Below, piece after piece: positions 28,148 to 37,985 of a DNA stretch of 64,000 nt; the stretch's first letter is position 1; every line of letters begins with the position of its first letter. Under the pieces are notes generated by a model. The model saw only the letters and a program-made list of their open reading frames with translations, was not told the DNA's origin and made no database searches. Source of the stretch: an uncultured Bacteroidota bacterium (GTDB lineage Bacteria; Bacteroidota; Bacteroidia; Flavobacteriales; Schleiferiaceae); assembly GCA_913057235.1 (NCBI GenBank), contig CAJXNI010000009.1, forward strand, positions 1-64,000, read 5' to 3'. The translations under genes and the position numbers were made by a program.

Positions 28148-29083
28148 TTATTTCAGGAAAACCCCTATTAAATACAGGGCGTAAAGAATTAAAAGAACCA
28201 AACCCTGCCAACGCGAAATAACCCCATGACCTAGCCAACGAATAAAAGGCAAGAGTACTAAGGTTATCACCAAAAGCCAAGGAAAGTCATAGGTGAGCAA
28301 ATCTGTACTTTCTACGGGTAGTTCTATCACCAAACCGGTTATGCCTAAAACCGCTAAAATGTTAAACACATTAGAGCCTATCAAATTGCCCAGTGAAATA
28401 TCCTGTTCTCCTTTAAAAGCTGCCACCAGAGATGCAGCTAACTCCGGCAAGCTGGTACCCACTGATACAATACTTACTCCAATTACCCGATCACTCACGC
28501 CCCAGGCGGAAGCCACTTCAACCGAACCTTCTACTAAAAATTGGGCTCCGTAGCGAAGCCCGGCCACCCCTCCAATTAAATAGAAGAGCATCCATCCTAG
28601 TTTCATAAGTTTAGCGCCCTCTAAGTCATCTGGCACGTGACTTCTTCTGGAACTTCTAATTTGCAAGATGTTGTAAGCCACTAGCCCGGCAAAAAGAAGT
28701 AGTGCATCCCAAAACCCTAACTGACCATCTAAGAGCAGTAAAAACAAAAGCAGCGTTACAGAAAGTAAAATCCAGTAATCAACACGTATAGCTTTTATTC
28801 CTACTTTAAGTGGAAATAAAAGGGCGGTAAGACCAAGGATGAGACCAATATTAGCCAGGTTACTTCCCACAACATTACCAAAAGAAATGTCTACGTGATT
28901 GGCTAGTGCCGCATTTAAACTTACCAAAAGCTCGGGGGCCGAAGTGGCAAAAGAGACCACGGTGAGGCCCACCACCATTAATGATATTTTGGCCCTTAGT
29001 GCAATGTCAATAGAAGCTTTGACCAACCAGTCTCCCCCCAACACCAAAAGAACAATGCCTACTAAAATGTATACGTAACTCAC
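28148..29083 (-). CDS. Calcium/sodium antiporter (YrbG-like)
   Basis: A 311-aa inner membrane protein with about 10 helices and two inverted alpha repeats, FGNVVGSNLANIGLILGL (~residues 65-85) and LGNLIGSNVFNILAVLGI (~230-247), the ion-binding motifs of CaCA exchangers. T-S-A-P-E-L and S-L-P-E-L-A carry the acidic ligands. It starts 7 bases after the tatA stop, so it is likely cotranscribed. Confidence 0.93.
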   Translation of the reverse strand: MSYVYILVGIVLLVLGGDWLVKASIDIALRAKISLMVVGLTVVSFATSAPELLVSLNAALANHVDISFGNVVGSNLANIGLILGLTALLFPLKVGIKAIRVDYWILLSVTLLLFLLLLDGQLGFWDALLLFAGLVAYNILQIRSSRRSHVPDDLEGAKLMKLGWMLFYLIGGVAGLRYGAQFLVEGSVEVASAWGVSDRVIGVSIVSVGTSLPELAASLVAAFKGEQDISLGNLIGSNVFNILAVLGITGLVIELPVESTDLLTYDFPWLLVITLVLLPFIRWLGHGVISRWQGLVLLILYALYLIGVFLK

Positions 29084-29090
29084 CGCAAGC

Positions 29091-29351
29091 CTATAAATCT
29101 AAGTTGCGCTTGATAGAACCGGTAACTTCCTCTATCTCTTTTTTCTCTTTTTCTACCTTCTCTTTAAATTTCTTGAGGGAGTCATCATCGGTAGAGGTAG
29201 ATATTTCTTGCTTTATGTCATTGGCTGCATTGCGAATATCACGCATACCTTTACCAAAAGAGCGAGCCAATTCAGGGATTTTATTGGCGCCAAAGAGCAT
29301 TACCACCAACATAAGAATCACTACTATTTCGCCACCACTAATGCCAAACAT
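29091..29351 (-). CDS. tatA: Twin-arginine translocase subunit TatA/E
   Basis: An 86-aa protein: one N-terminal helix (residues 5-21, GGEIVVILMLVVMLFG), the hinge ANKIPELARSFGKGMRDI, then an amphipathic helix and a charged tail. This is the pore-forming TatA type of the Tat export system for folded proteins. I use the ATG at 29349-29351, where the conserved FGISGGEIV begins, rather than a TTG two codons upstream. tatC is not in the window. Confidence 0.93.
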   Translation of the reverse strand: MFGISGGEIVVILMLVVMLFGANKIPELARSFGKGMRDIRNAANDIKQEISTSTDDDSLKKFKEKVEKEKKEIEEVTGSIKRNLDL

Positions 29352-29376
29352 GCACAACTGCTTCTAAAATTCACTA

Positions 29377-29384
29377 CAAAATTA
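29377..29384 (-). promoter_or_regulatory. Promoter -7 box of tatA
   Basis: TAATTTTG, a perfect -7 box, 25 bases before the tatA ATG and just past the secDF terminator. The -33 region is not convincing. Confidence 0.5.
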
Positions 29385-29386
29385 AA

Positions 29387-29421
29387 TGAAAAAACCCTGC
29401 TTGCCTTACACAAACAGGGTT
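29387..29421 (-). terminator. Terminator after secDF
   Basis: A stem AACCCTG/CAGGGTT (29393-29399 with 29415-29421) is followed on the minus strand by a T run. Confidence 0.75.
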
Positions 29422-29446
29422 CATTTAAATTTAATGGAAGTAAGTT

Positions 29447-32400
29447 CTACTTTTTATTTTCCTTTTTAAGCGTGTCTACCATTATAGGGGCTGCAATAAA
29501 TAGCGAGGAATAAGTACCCACAACTACCCCAATAAGTAAGGCAAACATAAAGCCTCTGATTACTTCTCCCCCAAAAATAAAGATAATGAGGAGTACAAAA
29601 AAGGTGGTTAATGAGGTGTTAACGGTACGGCTAAGGGTACTGTTAAGTGCTGAGTTCACCACTTCTAGCATGGGTTTACTCTTACTATGGTTATTTAAAT
29701 ATTCCCTAATACGGTCAAAGACTACCACCGTATCGTTGAGTGAGTAACCAATAACGGTCAAAATAGCCGCAATAAAAGCCTGATCTATCTCCAGTGAAAA
29801 TGGCAAGAATCCATAAAGCATAGAGAAGATGGAAATTACAATCAACACATCATGGAATGCTGCTGCCACTGCACCTAAACTAAACTGCCACTTATTATTA
29901 AAGCGAACGTAAATGTACAGGAAGATTACTATGAGTGAAAACAACACCGACCAAATGGCCGAAGTTCTAATATCATCGGCTATAGTTGGCCCTACTTGCC
30001 TTTCGGCTACTATACCAATATCTCCGTCACCGGTCGCTTCTGAGAAGAATACCTCTCGGTCAGGTGTAGATTCATAAAAGCGGCTCACGCCTTCAAAGAG
30101 CTTGCTTTTAATTTCGTCCTCTACCTCTACACCGGTTTCCCCGATTTTATATTTAGTGGTAATAATCACCTGACTAGGCTCTCCAATAGTTTTTACTTCT
30201 GGGTATACTTTGGTTCCATCTTCATTCACAAAAAAGTCTCCCAAGGTAGTTTGAATCTCAGCTGAGTTTACCGGCTGATCAAATCGAATCTGGTACGAAC
30301 GACCACCTACAAAATCAACTCCATAATTGAGGCTGCGTGTAGTCAGTGAAATTATCCCTGTTAAAATAATGAGGCCACTAATGATATAGGCCACTTTGCG
30401 CTTTTGCAAGAAACTAATGGTAAAGTTGTTAAAGGCATTCTTGGTAATGCTATTGGAGAAGCTAACCGTTTTCTTCTTGCCTAAGCGGGCATCAAACACC
30501 AAGCGTGTGATAAAGATGGCGCAAAAAAGCGAAGTAAGAATACCAATGATCAAGGTAGTGGCAAAGCCTCTGATAGGACCTGTACCAAAGGCATAGAGAA
30601 TAATACCGGTTAAGAAGGTAGTAACGTTAGCATCAATAATGGAGCTGTAGGCATTACGGTAACCATCTTGAATAGCCAGTTTAAGGCCTTTGCCTTGATT
30701 AAGCTCTTCGCGGATGCGCTCATAAATTAGTACGTTAGCATCTACCGCCATACCAATAGTTAGCACAATACCAGCAATGCCCGGAAGGGTAAGTACCGCA
30801 CCTAAAGAAGCCAACACTCCAAAGATGAAAAACATGTTTACCACTAAAGCTAACACCGAAGCTCCTCCTGCTCCGCTATAGTAAAAAATCATGTAGATCA
30901 TTACAATGCCCAAGGCAATAACAAAAGACCATAATCCTGATTGAATAGCTTCTGCTCCTAAAGAAGGCCCTACAATATCGGCTTGAATAATCCGGGCGGG
31001 TGCAGGTAAGGCACCGGCCTTTAGAATGTTAGCTAAATCCTGTGCTTCCTGAACGGTGAAGTTTCCAGAAATCCGGGTGTTGCCACTAGGTATCTCTCCT
31101 TCTACAACCGGTGCAGAGTACACCAGGTCATCCAATACAATGGCCACCGCGCGATTGTCTTCAGAGGTTGTTTCACTACCCGCGGCTTCACGGGTGATGC
31201 GCTGCCATTTGCTGGCACCTTGCGCATTCATGGTCATATTTACAATAGGATTGTTGCGCTCATCAAAATCCTGGCGGGCGTCACTTACTACATCACCAAA
31301 CATGGCGGCATTTCCTTCCCGATCTGTTTTACCGGCATAGAGGTACATGATGCCATTTTCATTAGGCTTAGATTGCCACATGAATTTAGCGCCACGCATA
31401 TTGGCAGGCAACAAGGCCCGCACACGCGGGTAAGACAAGTATTCATTTACTTGATCCGTATCAGATACCTCGGCAAAACCTACAATAGGTCCGCGGCCGG
31501 CCCGGTTATTTTCCTGGTCGTAGTTCGGATAAAAAATCTGGAATAGAGGATCAAAACGATTGGCTAAGTCTGCAGAATCGCTGTTGGCTATGGCCGAGTC
31601 TACATCAAAATCATCTTCGAGCAAAGTTGAATCACCCGATGCAAGTGCTGTATCTCCCGTAGCCACAGGAGCGTCTTCCACATTTTCAAACTCTAGGTCG
31701 TCTGGCATCACTTCTTCAGCACCGCCCACGGTATCAGTAGTCTGATTTTTATTTGGATTGTCAACTATGCCGCGTAGTTTCTCATTGGCCTGAGCCAAAA
31801 AATTTAAAACCTCAGCGCCATCATACAACTCGTAAAACTCCAGTTCAGCGGTAGATTGTAACAGCTTTTTTACCCGATCTGGATCTTTTACGCCCGGAAG
31901 CTCTACTAAAATTCGGCCACCTTCACCTAAGCGTTGTAAGTTGGGTTGAACTACACCAAATTGATCAATACGCGCCCGTAAAACCGTATATACATTTTCT
32001 ACGGAAGCGTTTACCTGAGCATTTAACTCGGCTTTTACCGCTTCATCAGAGGCATTGAAGCCCAAACGATCATTCATCTCTTTGGTGCCAAAAACACTGG
32101 CATCACTGAGCTTAATGGAACTATTGCGCTCTTCTTTAATCTCCTCAAAAGCGTTGAAGAAATTATTCAAATAATTCTCTTGGTTTTCAGTGGCTGATTC
32201 ATCGGCTTTAGCCAAGGCTGCCTGAAAGATTTCATTTTCTGAATTGTTAGAAATACCTTTTAGGATGTCTTTAACAGACACCTCTAAAATCACATTCATA
32301 CCGCCCTTGAGGTCTAAACCTAGGTTTATCTCCTTTTGCTTGACCTCATTGTAGGTGAATTCAGCAATACCAATGTTGTATACCGGCTCAGCGCCTACTG

Positions 32401-32554
32401 AGTCTAAGTAATTTTGCTGTAATTCACTTTCTCCATTGGCATAGGCTTCTGCTTTGTCTTCAACTCTTTGAGCTACAAAGGTGAATGACAACTGATAGAG
32501 ACAAGCCAAGGCAAACACAATGGCGAAAAATCGTATAACTCCTTTATTTTGCAT
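29447..32554 (-). CDS. secDF: Protein translocase SecDF, fused form
   Basis: A 1035-aa fusion of SecD and SecF, the proton-driven accessory of SecYEG that pulls exported proteins through the inner membrane. The SecD half has helix 1 (residues 8-25), the LGLDLKGGMNVILEV motif, the periplasmic P1 domain with an acidic low-complexity insert (~300-345), and helices 2-6 with GIVLTIGMAVDANVLIYERIREE. The SecF half begins near residue 725 with LNYGVDFVGGRSYQIRF and contains TVIGYSLNDTVVVFDRIRE. A strong promoter lies just upstream. Confidence 0.97.
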   Translation of the reverse strand: MQNKGVIRFFAIVFALACLYQLSFTFVAQRVEDKAEAYANGESELQQNYLDSVGAEPVYNIGIAEFTYNEVKQKEINLGLDLKGGMNVILEVSVKDILKGISNNSENEIFQAALAKADESATENQENYLNNFFNAFEEIKEERNSSIKLSDASVFGTKEMNDRLGFNASDEAVKAELNAQVNASVENVYTVLRARIDQFGVVQPNLQRLGEGGRILVELPGVKDPDRVKKLLQSTAELEFYELYDGAEVLNFLAQANEKLRGIVDNPNKNQTTDTVGGAEEVMPDDLEFENVEDAPVATGDTALASGDSTLLEDDFDVDSAIANSDSADLANRFDPLFQIFYPNYDQENNRAGRGPIVGFAEVSDTDQVNEYLSYPRVRALLPANMRGAKFMWQSKPNENGIMYLYAGKTDREGNAAMFGDVVSDARQDFDERNNPIVNMTMNAQGASKWQRITREAAGSETTSEDNRAVAIVLDDLVYSAPVVEGEIPSGNTRISGNFTVQEAQDLANILKAGALPAPARIIQADIVGPSLGAEAIQSGLWSFVIALGIVMIYMIFYYSGAGGASVLALVVNMFFIFGVLASLGAVLTLPGIAGIVLTIGMAVDANVLIYERIREELNQGKGLKLAIQDGYRNAYSSIIDANVTTFLTGIILYAFGTGPIRGFATTLIIGILTSLFCAIFITRLVFDARLGKKKTVSFSNSITKNAFNNFTISFLQKRKVAYIISGLIILTGIISLTTRSLNYGVDFVGGRSYQIRFDQPVNSAEIQTTLGDFFVNEDGTKVYPEVKTIGEPSQVIITTKYKIGETGVEVEDEIKSKLFEGVSRFYESTPDREVFFSEATGDGDIGIVAERQVGPTIADDIRTSAIWSVLFSLIVIFLYIYVRFNNKWQFSLGAVAAAFHDVLIVISIFSMLYGFLPFSLEIDQAFIAAILTVIGYSLNDTVVVFDRIREYLNNHSKSKPMLEVVNSALNSTLSRTVNTSLTTFFVLLIIFIFGGEVIRGFMFALLIGVVVGTYSSLFIAAPIMVDTLKKENKK

Positions 32555-32590
32555 TATTTAAACTGCGGTTGGGATTTAAAAACAAGGCGG

Positions 32591-32622
32591 CAAATATAGT
32601 ATTCCAACCTTATAATACCAAT
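32591..32622 (-). promoter_or_regulatory. Promoter of secDF
   Basis: ATTG (32619-32622), 20 bases, then TATATTTG (32591-32598), a perfect -7 box, 36 bases before the ATG. Confidence 0.75.
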
Positions 32623-32689
32623 GCACGTTAACTAAGTAATTGTAGTCTTTAAAAGATGCAATCCTTAATTTTACCAAAAAGTAAATTAT

Positions 32690-35443
32690 ATGCGCTTTAA
32701 GCTTACCCTACTGGCCCTAACCTGTGGCTTCTTAACCCTTACCGCTCAAAACCGTTATTCATTTGATCGAATCATTAATACCAAGGTGTACCACGGCACA
32801 GACAGCCTAACCAACCCTTGGGCCGGGGGACTTAACTACCCCACCTTTGGCAATTTAGACTTAAATTTTGACGGTAAAGACGATTTGTTGGTGTATGACC
32901 GCACCGGTCAGCGCATTTTACCTTTTGAAGTTGAAACGGTAAACGGGGTAGATGTGTATCGGTATAAACCCGAATATATAAGCGCTTTCCCCAGTCAAAT
33001 AGCTGCCAGTGACTATCTTTTGGTTCGCGATTACAACTGTGATGGCTTACCTGATTTATTTGTGGGGGAAGGTGAAATTTACGTGTATGAAAATACAAGT
33101 AGCAATGGCACCTTAAGTTTCACTGCAGCTAACAACGGCCAGGCATTGCAAACCACCTACCTGCAGGGTGGAAATGCCACTTACGCAGCCTTAGGCAGTG
33201 ATTTACCGGTGGTAGATGATGTGGATGGCGATGGCGACATAGATCTTCTAAGCTTTGAAAGCAATGGCTTTCAGGTTGAGTTTCATGAAAATTTTGCGCC
33301 CTGCGGATTAAATTTTATCCAAACCGATGCCTGCTGGGGAGATTTTGCGGAATACGGCATTTACCGCAGTGTGGAGTTAGATGCTTGCAGCGGCAATAAG
33401 AAGAGCACCTTTAAAACCATGCACGCGGGTAGTGCCATGTCTGTTTTAGATCTTAATGGTGATAACGTTAAAGACCTGCTGCTAACCAGCGTAAGCTACA
33501 CCACCGTTTCGGCTTTAATAAATGGAGGCACCAATGATACCGCTGATCTGATTTCACAAGACACTCTTTACCCGCCAAACCAGCCCGTTGATGAATATGA
33601 GTTCCCCGCCCCTTACTTGGCAGACGCCACCATGGATGGCAAAGACGATCTTTTAATTAGTAGCTACAATAACGTAATATCTGGCTCTATTGATAACAGC
33701 AGCACCCACAATGGCATTTTGCGTTATGAAAACACAGGAGCACCCAATCAGCCCAATTTTGTATTTAAGGAGAATAACTTTTTACAGGGTGACATGATTG
33801 ATCCGGGCACGGCCGCAACCCCTCGTTTGGTGGATATGGATGGCGACAGCCTTACAGACCTTATAGTAGCCATTGCCAGCCGTTATTACAGCCGGGGTAA
33901 TTTTTCCAGTCAGTTTTATTATTACCGTAATACCGGTACTGCTACGCAGCCCGAATTCACCCTGCAAGACACCAATTTTGCCAATATAATCAATGAAAAC
34001 CTGGGCACTGAACTCACCCCCGCCTTTGGCGATTTAGACGATGATGGGGATTTAGATATGATTGTAGGCGCCATCAGTGGTTATTTTCATGAATATGAAA
34101 ATATTGGTTCCAGCAGCAGCCCAAATTTTAGCCGTAAAACCCTTACCCTCACCTCAACCGATGTAGGAGCCAATGCCGCGCCTTATCTATTTGACATTGA
34201 TGAAGATGATGACCTGGATCTTTTTGTAGGCAATGAGGAGGGTAAAATCTATTACTTTGAAAACACCGGTACCAAATCACAAGCCAATTTTGTGTTTGTG
34301 TCAGACTATTTTGGGGCAATAGACGTACGAACCGCCATAGGAGGCGATGCCCGTCCGGCTTTTCTACGCGATAGTTTTGGCACCACCCTTTTTGTAGGTA
34401 GCAAAGAAAGAGGAGTGGTGCAATATGATGAGCTAGATACTTTGGCCAATTTGCCCGCCACTTTAAACGCGGTTTTAGGCACCCAGGCGCAAAGCAGCAG
34501 CAATAGCAACCAAACTCTTTTTGGCATAAGTAAACGCAGTGGGCGCAATCAAATGCTTTTTAGAGCCAATGAGTTGGCCCAGGAGGGACTTTCCTCAGGA
34601 TACATTAACGCCATGTCATTCTTTGTTACCGATAGGGGCGATCGTCAAATGAGTAATGGCGTTACCATTAAATTGAAAAATACAAGCACGCAAGATTTAA
34701 ACACCTTTGAAAGTGGTTTTCAAGCGCCCTATGCGGCCCAAAGTATGTTTATAACCGTAAACAACGGCTGGAATCGCATTCAATTTACAGAACCATTTTA
34801 TTGGGATGGCACCTCCAATATTGCCGTAGAAGTTTGCTTTCGCGGAAATTTTCCCGGGAACGATATTAAACTTGCCCTCACTGATGCTGGCTTTAACAGT
34901 CACGCCTGGGGCGATATCACGGGTTTTAATACCATTACGGCCAATGGCTGCGTAATGCCCTATGAAACCAGCTCAACCTTGCGGCCAGACGCCATTATTG
35001 AGCTAACCCCCTCTGCCATTCAGGTGGCTAACCGTGAGAATCCCAAATTGAGTGACGGTTACCGTACTTCACCAGATTTTGCCGACTTGAATGGTGACCA
35101 ATACATTGATGCGGTGGTGGGCAATGCATCTGGAGGCTTGGCGCTGTATTTTGGGCGTAAATATGATGTGAGCTTACCTGAGCAAAACGCAGTGAAGGAA
35201 ACTCGCCTGACTATTTACCCCAACCCGGCCAGTCAAAGTTTCACCCTTAGTCAGGATTTTGGTAAAGCTGAGCCATTGGAAACCTTGCAATTATTTAATG
35301 CCAGTGGGCAAATGGTAATGCAGAAAAGGCTGCAAAATGAGCAGGAGCTTATAGAGGTGGCTCAATTACCAGAAGGAATCTATTGGGCGGTAGCCAGTAA
35401 TGGGAATACTCGTAAAACAGCTAAAATTTTAGTGAAGCATTAA
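32690..35443 (+). CDS. Secreted FG-GAP/VCBS repeat protein with T9SS tail
   Basis: A 917-aa secreted protein. Residues 1-19 are a signal peptide (ending LTAQ). At least eight FG-GAP/VCBS-type repeats follow, with calcium-loop motifs such as LNFDGKDDLLV, YNCDGLPDLFV, DVDGDGDIDLL, DMDGDSLTDLIV, DLDDDGDLDMIVG, DIDEDDDLDLFVG and, near the end, DLNGDQYIDAVVG; these build a beta-propeller. Between the last two lies a jelly-roll-like stretch (~620-790). The last ~75 residues (LTIYPNPASQSFTL ... GIYWAVA ... KILVKH) are a T9SS type A sorting domain, so it is exported to the surface or medium. Ligand unknown. Confidence 0.93.
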   Translation: MRFKLTLLALTCGFLTLTAQNRYSFDRIINTKVYHGTDSLTNPWAGGLNYPTFGNLDLNFDGKDDLLVYDRTGQRILPFEVETVNGVDVYRYKPEYISAFPSQIAASDYLLVRDYNCDGLPDLFVGEGEIYVYENTSSNGTLSFTAANNGQALQTTYLQGGNATYAALGSDLPVVDDVDGDGDIDLLSFESNGFQVEFHENFAPCGLNFIQTDACWGDFAEYGIYRSVELDACSGNKKSTFKTMHAGSAMSVLDLNGDNVKDLLLTSVSYTTVSALINGGTNDTADLISQDTLYPPNQPVDEYEFPAPYLADATMDGKDDLLISSYNNVISGSIDNSSTHNGILRYENTGAPNQPNFVFKENNFLQGDMIDPGTAATPRLVDMDGDSLTDLIVAIASRYYSRGNFSSQFYYYRNTGTATQPEFTLQDTNFANIINENLGTELTPAFGDLDDDGDLDMIVGAISGYFHEYENIGSSSSPNFSRKTLTLTSTDVGANAAPYLFDIDEDDDLDLFVGNEEGKIYYFENTGTKSQANFVFVSDYFGAIDVRTAIGGDARPAFLRDSFGTTLFVGSKERGVVQYDELDTLANLPATLNAVLGTQAQSSSNSNQTLFGISKRSGRNQMLFRANELAQEGLSSGYINAMSFFVTDRGDRQMSNGVTIKLKNTSTQDLNTFESGFQAPYAAQSMFITVNNGWNRIQFTEPFYWDGTSNIAVEVCFRGNFPGNDIKLALTDAGFNSHAWGDITGFNTITANGCVMPYETSSTLRPDAIIELTPSAIQVANRENPKLSDGYRTSPDFADLNGDQYIDAVVGNASGGLALYFGRKYDVSLPEQNAVKETRLTIYPNPASQSFTLSQDFGKAEPLETLQLFNASGQMVMQKRLQNEQELIEVAQLPEGIYWAVASNGNTRKTAKILVKH

Positions 35444-35541
35444 AAAGCCTCACCAAAGCCCACGTAGATTTTAACGGTGCCATCGCCCCAAGCAAAATCT
35501 AGCCGTAGGTTAGCCTGAGAGTTTTTAAGCACGGACCGTAA
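35440..35541 (-). pseudogene. Stranded C-terminal end of an Omp85-type protein
   Basis: Read on the minus strand, 33 codons encode LKNSQANLRLDFAWGDG and KIYVGFGEAF before a stop. The pattern ANLRLDFAWGDG...KIYVGFGEAF with a final Phe is the last strands and beta-signal of a BamA/TamA-type outer membrane barrel. There is no start: the frame is closed upstream at 35557-35559. It overlaps the stop of the FG-GAP gene by a few bases. I read it as the remnant of a deleted porin gene. Confidence 0.65.
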
Positions 35542-35542
35542 G

Positions 35543-35662
35543 AATAAAAATAACGGCTACTTTAAAGTAAATGTGGCCAACTTAAAGGCTTTCTTAATGT
35601 GGCGCGGAGGCCGTGACCCACAAAAAATTAAAGACTATTATTCTCAAAAGCTCAGATCTTAG
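35543..35662 (+). pseudogene. Stranded C-terminal end of an unknown gene
   Basis: On the plus strand an open frame without a start runs from about 35519 and encodes KNKNNGYFKVNVANLKAFLM then WRGGRDPQKIKDYYSQKLRS before a TAG that overlaps the helicase stop. The composition is protein-like (RDPQKIKDYY) but I do not recognise the family. It directly abuts the Omp85 remnant on the other strand, so both look like leftovers of one deletion. Confidence 0.4.
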
Positions 35663-37881
35663 TCTTTCTTTAGGGATTGCAGATGCGCCTCCCAGATTTT
35701 GAGTTTCCCGTACGAAATAGCGCCTTTGCTAGCGGCAAAAACGGGTTTAAGCCCTTCTTTAGGTTGGTAATACTTCTCAAAAAGTGCGGCCAACTTTTTT
35801 TGATCGGCCGGGCTTAAAACCTCTGGGAGTTTTAGCTCTCCCTCCCTTAAGCCCCGGGCAGCATGGCTTTCAATAGTGCTTAATGCCAGGTCTCGTTTTT
35901 TGGCAATCTCTGAAAGACTTAATCCCTCATGAATTAAAGCATAGGATTGCTCATACGTTTCGCCCTTTTTTTTGCGTTTACGGCCAGTGTTTGATAAATC
36001 TTTAGGGTTCTCATGTAAATAGGTCTGGCAAAGCTCCTGGGCCTGCAGCCGCAGTGCATCTAAAGACTTTTGTACTTCGGCCTCCCCTTTAAAAGGCTTT
36101 TCAGCCAAAAACGACTTGAAAAACGGCTGGGCCTGGGCTAGTTCCTTCAGTTGCTGAACTACTAATTGCTCCAACTCTTCCAAATAGCCCAGGTAAGTTT
36201 TAACTTTTTTCAGTTGTTCAAGCCAGCGCGTCTGCACCATGAGTTGGCTGTAGCATTGCACAAAAAAGTTTTGGTAGTAGCTGCATCCGGCTTTAAGCCG
36301 ATTTTGGAAATGCGTATAGTCAACTTGGTGCAAAGCCCACACCAGCTGCTTTACAAAGGTATTAAGGTGGCCTTGTTCTCCTTGAATTTGATCTTGCCAG
36401 CGCTCCAGAAAATGATTCAGGTCATCATCACTAAAAGTTAATTTTCCGGCCATTTTTTGGCGGGTGTAGCTAATTTGCTTCGACAAGGCGGCAATGGAGA
36501 AAATCTCCTGCACAAGGGTTTGCGCATATATTTGACGCCCCTCTTGTAAGCGCTGCTCCAACAATTCGTCTTGTTGATGCTGCTCTACAAAACCGGTAAT
36601 TTGTGCATCACTGTAAATACTTTGAGCCGATACTTTTGAGCTAAGACGGAGCCCCTCTAAGGAGCGTAAACGAGACAATGCCACATAAACCTGCCCAGGC
36701 GCAAAGGCCTCTCCTAAATCAAGCCGGGCTTTCTCAAAGGTTAACCCCTGACTTTTGTGCACGGTTATGGCCCAGGCCAATTTTAATGGGAACTGAGCAA
36801 AGGTGCCTATTACCTCCTCTTCTACTTCCTGGCTTTGTTCCTGAACCTTGTAGCGGATGTTTTTCCAAGTATAGGACTCTACCCACAATTCTGCTTCTTC
36901 ATCAGTTTCAACACAAATAGACTGCGGTTTTAAAGCCTTTACGCGGGCCAGTTTTCCATTAAAGTAACTGCCATCAGAAGCATTTTTTATAAACATTACC
37001 TGGGCGCCAACCTTAAACTCCAACCGCTCTGGGAGAGGAAACATGCTTTCGGGAAATTCATCTTGAACGGTGGCTTCGTAAAAATGACTTTTGCCCTTTA
37101 GGCCTTTGAGCTGCCGGTGATTCTCGGCCTTAGCCTTATGATTGTGCGTGGTAATATTTATTACACCTGCCTCCTCTGCCTTGGGTTGGTAGTACTGATT
37201 TAACAGAGCTATATCCTGAGCGGTGCAACGGTTAGCACGCAGGTTATTCAAGAGTTCAATAAATGTGGCGTTGGTTTGCCTGAACACTTTGTCGAATTCT
37301 AAATACACAAAGCCTGCTTTTTGTAGGGCCAGGGCATTGAAAAAATGTATACTGTTGTACCATTTTTGTAATACCTCCCACTCCTGGGGCTTAATAATGG
37401 GCGGTAACTGGTATAAATCGCCCACCAATAAAAGCTGCACCCCGCCAAAACTTTGCTCATAATTGCCTTTGGCGCTTTTCAGGCGGCTGTCAATGGCGTC
37501 TAGAATATCGGCTCTGAGCATGCTCACCTCATCTATCACCAGCAGATCTAAACTACGCAGCACTTTTCTGCGCTCTCGGTTTAAACTGTGCCTTCGGTTT
37601 AAATCATGCGCACTAAAAAACCCGCCTTGTGCATGGCTCTGCCGGCCAGAAGTTTCAGGAATAAAACTACCTAGTGGAAGCATAAACTGCGAGTGGATAG
37701 TAGTGCCACCAGCATTAATAGCGGCAATACCCGTAGGAGCTACAACCAAAAAGTTTTTGTGGGTAGCCGCTGCTAAGTCATTTAAAAAGGTGGTTTTTCC
37801 CGTACCGGCCTTTCCGGTAAGAAAAACGTGCTGGGCGGTGGTATTTATAAACTTTGCCGCAAGCTCAATTTTACTAGTCAT
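35659..37881 (-). CDS. Pif1-like AAA helicase with C-terminal HTH extension
   Basis: A 740-aa SF1B helicase. Walker A is FLTGKAGTGKTTFL (~residues 20-33), motif II is LLVIDEVSMLRADIL, and the last motifs are WAITVHKSQGLTF and VYVALSRLRSLEGLRL. The middle (~470-620) is helical. The last 120 residues contain LSLSEIAKKRDLALSTIESHAARGL, a helix-turn-helix like that at the end of RecQ-type helicases (HTH_40). It would unwind DNA in recombination or repair. I use ATG 37879-37881 (MTSKIEL), because the 12-codon extension starts at a TTG. Confidence 0.88.
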   Translation of the reverse strand: MTSKIELAAKFINTTAQHVFLTGKAGTGKTTFLNDLAAATHKNFLVVAPTGIAAINAGGTTIHSQFMLPLGSFIPETSGRQSHAQGGFFSAHDLNRRHSLNRERRKVLRSLDLLVIDEVSMLRADILDAIDSRLKSAKGNYEQSFGGVQLLLVGDLYQLPPIIKPQEWEVLQKWYNSIHFFNALALQKAGFVYLEFDKVFRQTNATFIELLNNLRANRCTAQDIALLNQYYQPKAEEAGVINITTHNHKAKAENHRQLKGLKGKSHFYEATVQDEFPESMFPLPERLEFKVGAQVMFIKNASDGSYFNGKLARVKALKPQSICVETDEEAELWVESYTWKNIRYKVQEQSQEVEEEVIGTFAQFPLKLAWAITVHKSQGLTFEKARLDLGEAFAPGQVYVALSRLRSLEGLRLSSKVSAQSIYSDAQITGFVEQHQQDELLEQRLQEGRQIYAQTLVQEIFSIAALSKQISYTRQKMAGKLTFSDDDLNHFLERWQDQIQGEQGHLNTFVKQLVWALHQVDYTHFQNRLKAGCSYYQNFFVQCYSQLMVQTRWLEQLKKVKTYLGYLEELEQLVVQQLKELAQAQPFFKSFLAEKPFKGEAEVQKSLDALRLQAQELCQTYLHENPKDLSNTGRKRKKKGETYEQSYALIHEGLSLSEIAKKRDLALSTIESHAARGLREGELKLPEVLSPADQKKLAALFEKYYQPKEGLKPVFAASKGAISYGKLKIWEAHLQSLKKD

Positions 37882-37939
37882 GCTGGTTTTTTTACAATAA
37901 TACTTGTTTTGGGTCAATCGACTTCGTTCCAGAAATAAA

Positions 37940-37981
37940 TTTCAATAATTATTGAAAGTTTAATATATATTTCTACCTTTG
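37940..37981 (+). promoter_or_regulatory. GbsR-type gene promoter with 18-bp palindrome
   Basis: TTTCAATAATTATTGAAA at 37940-37957 is a perfect 18-bp palindrome. Its right half holds the ATTG (37951-37954) that lies 19 bases before TACCTTTG (37974-37981), a perfect -7 box. The box ends 4 bases before the ATG at 37986, so the mRNA is probably leaderless. The palindrome covers the -33 element, as expected for an autorepressor site. Confidence 0.65.
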
Positions 37982-37985
37982 AATT

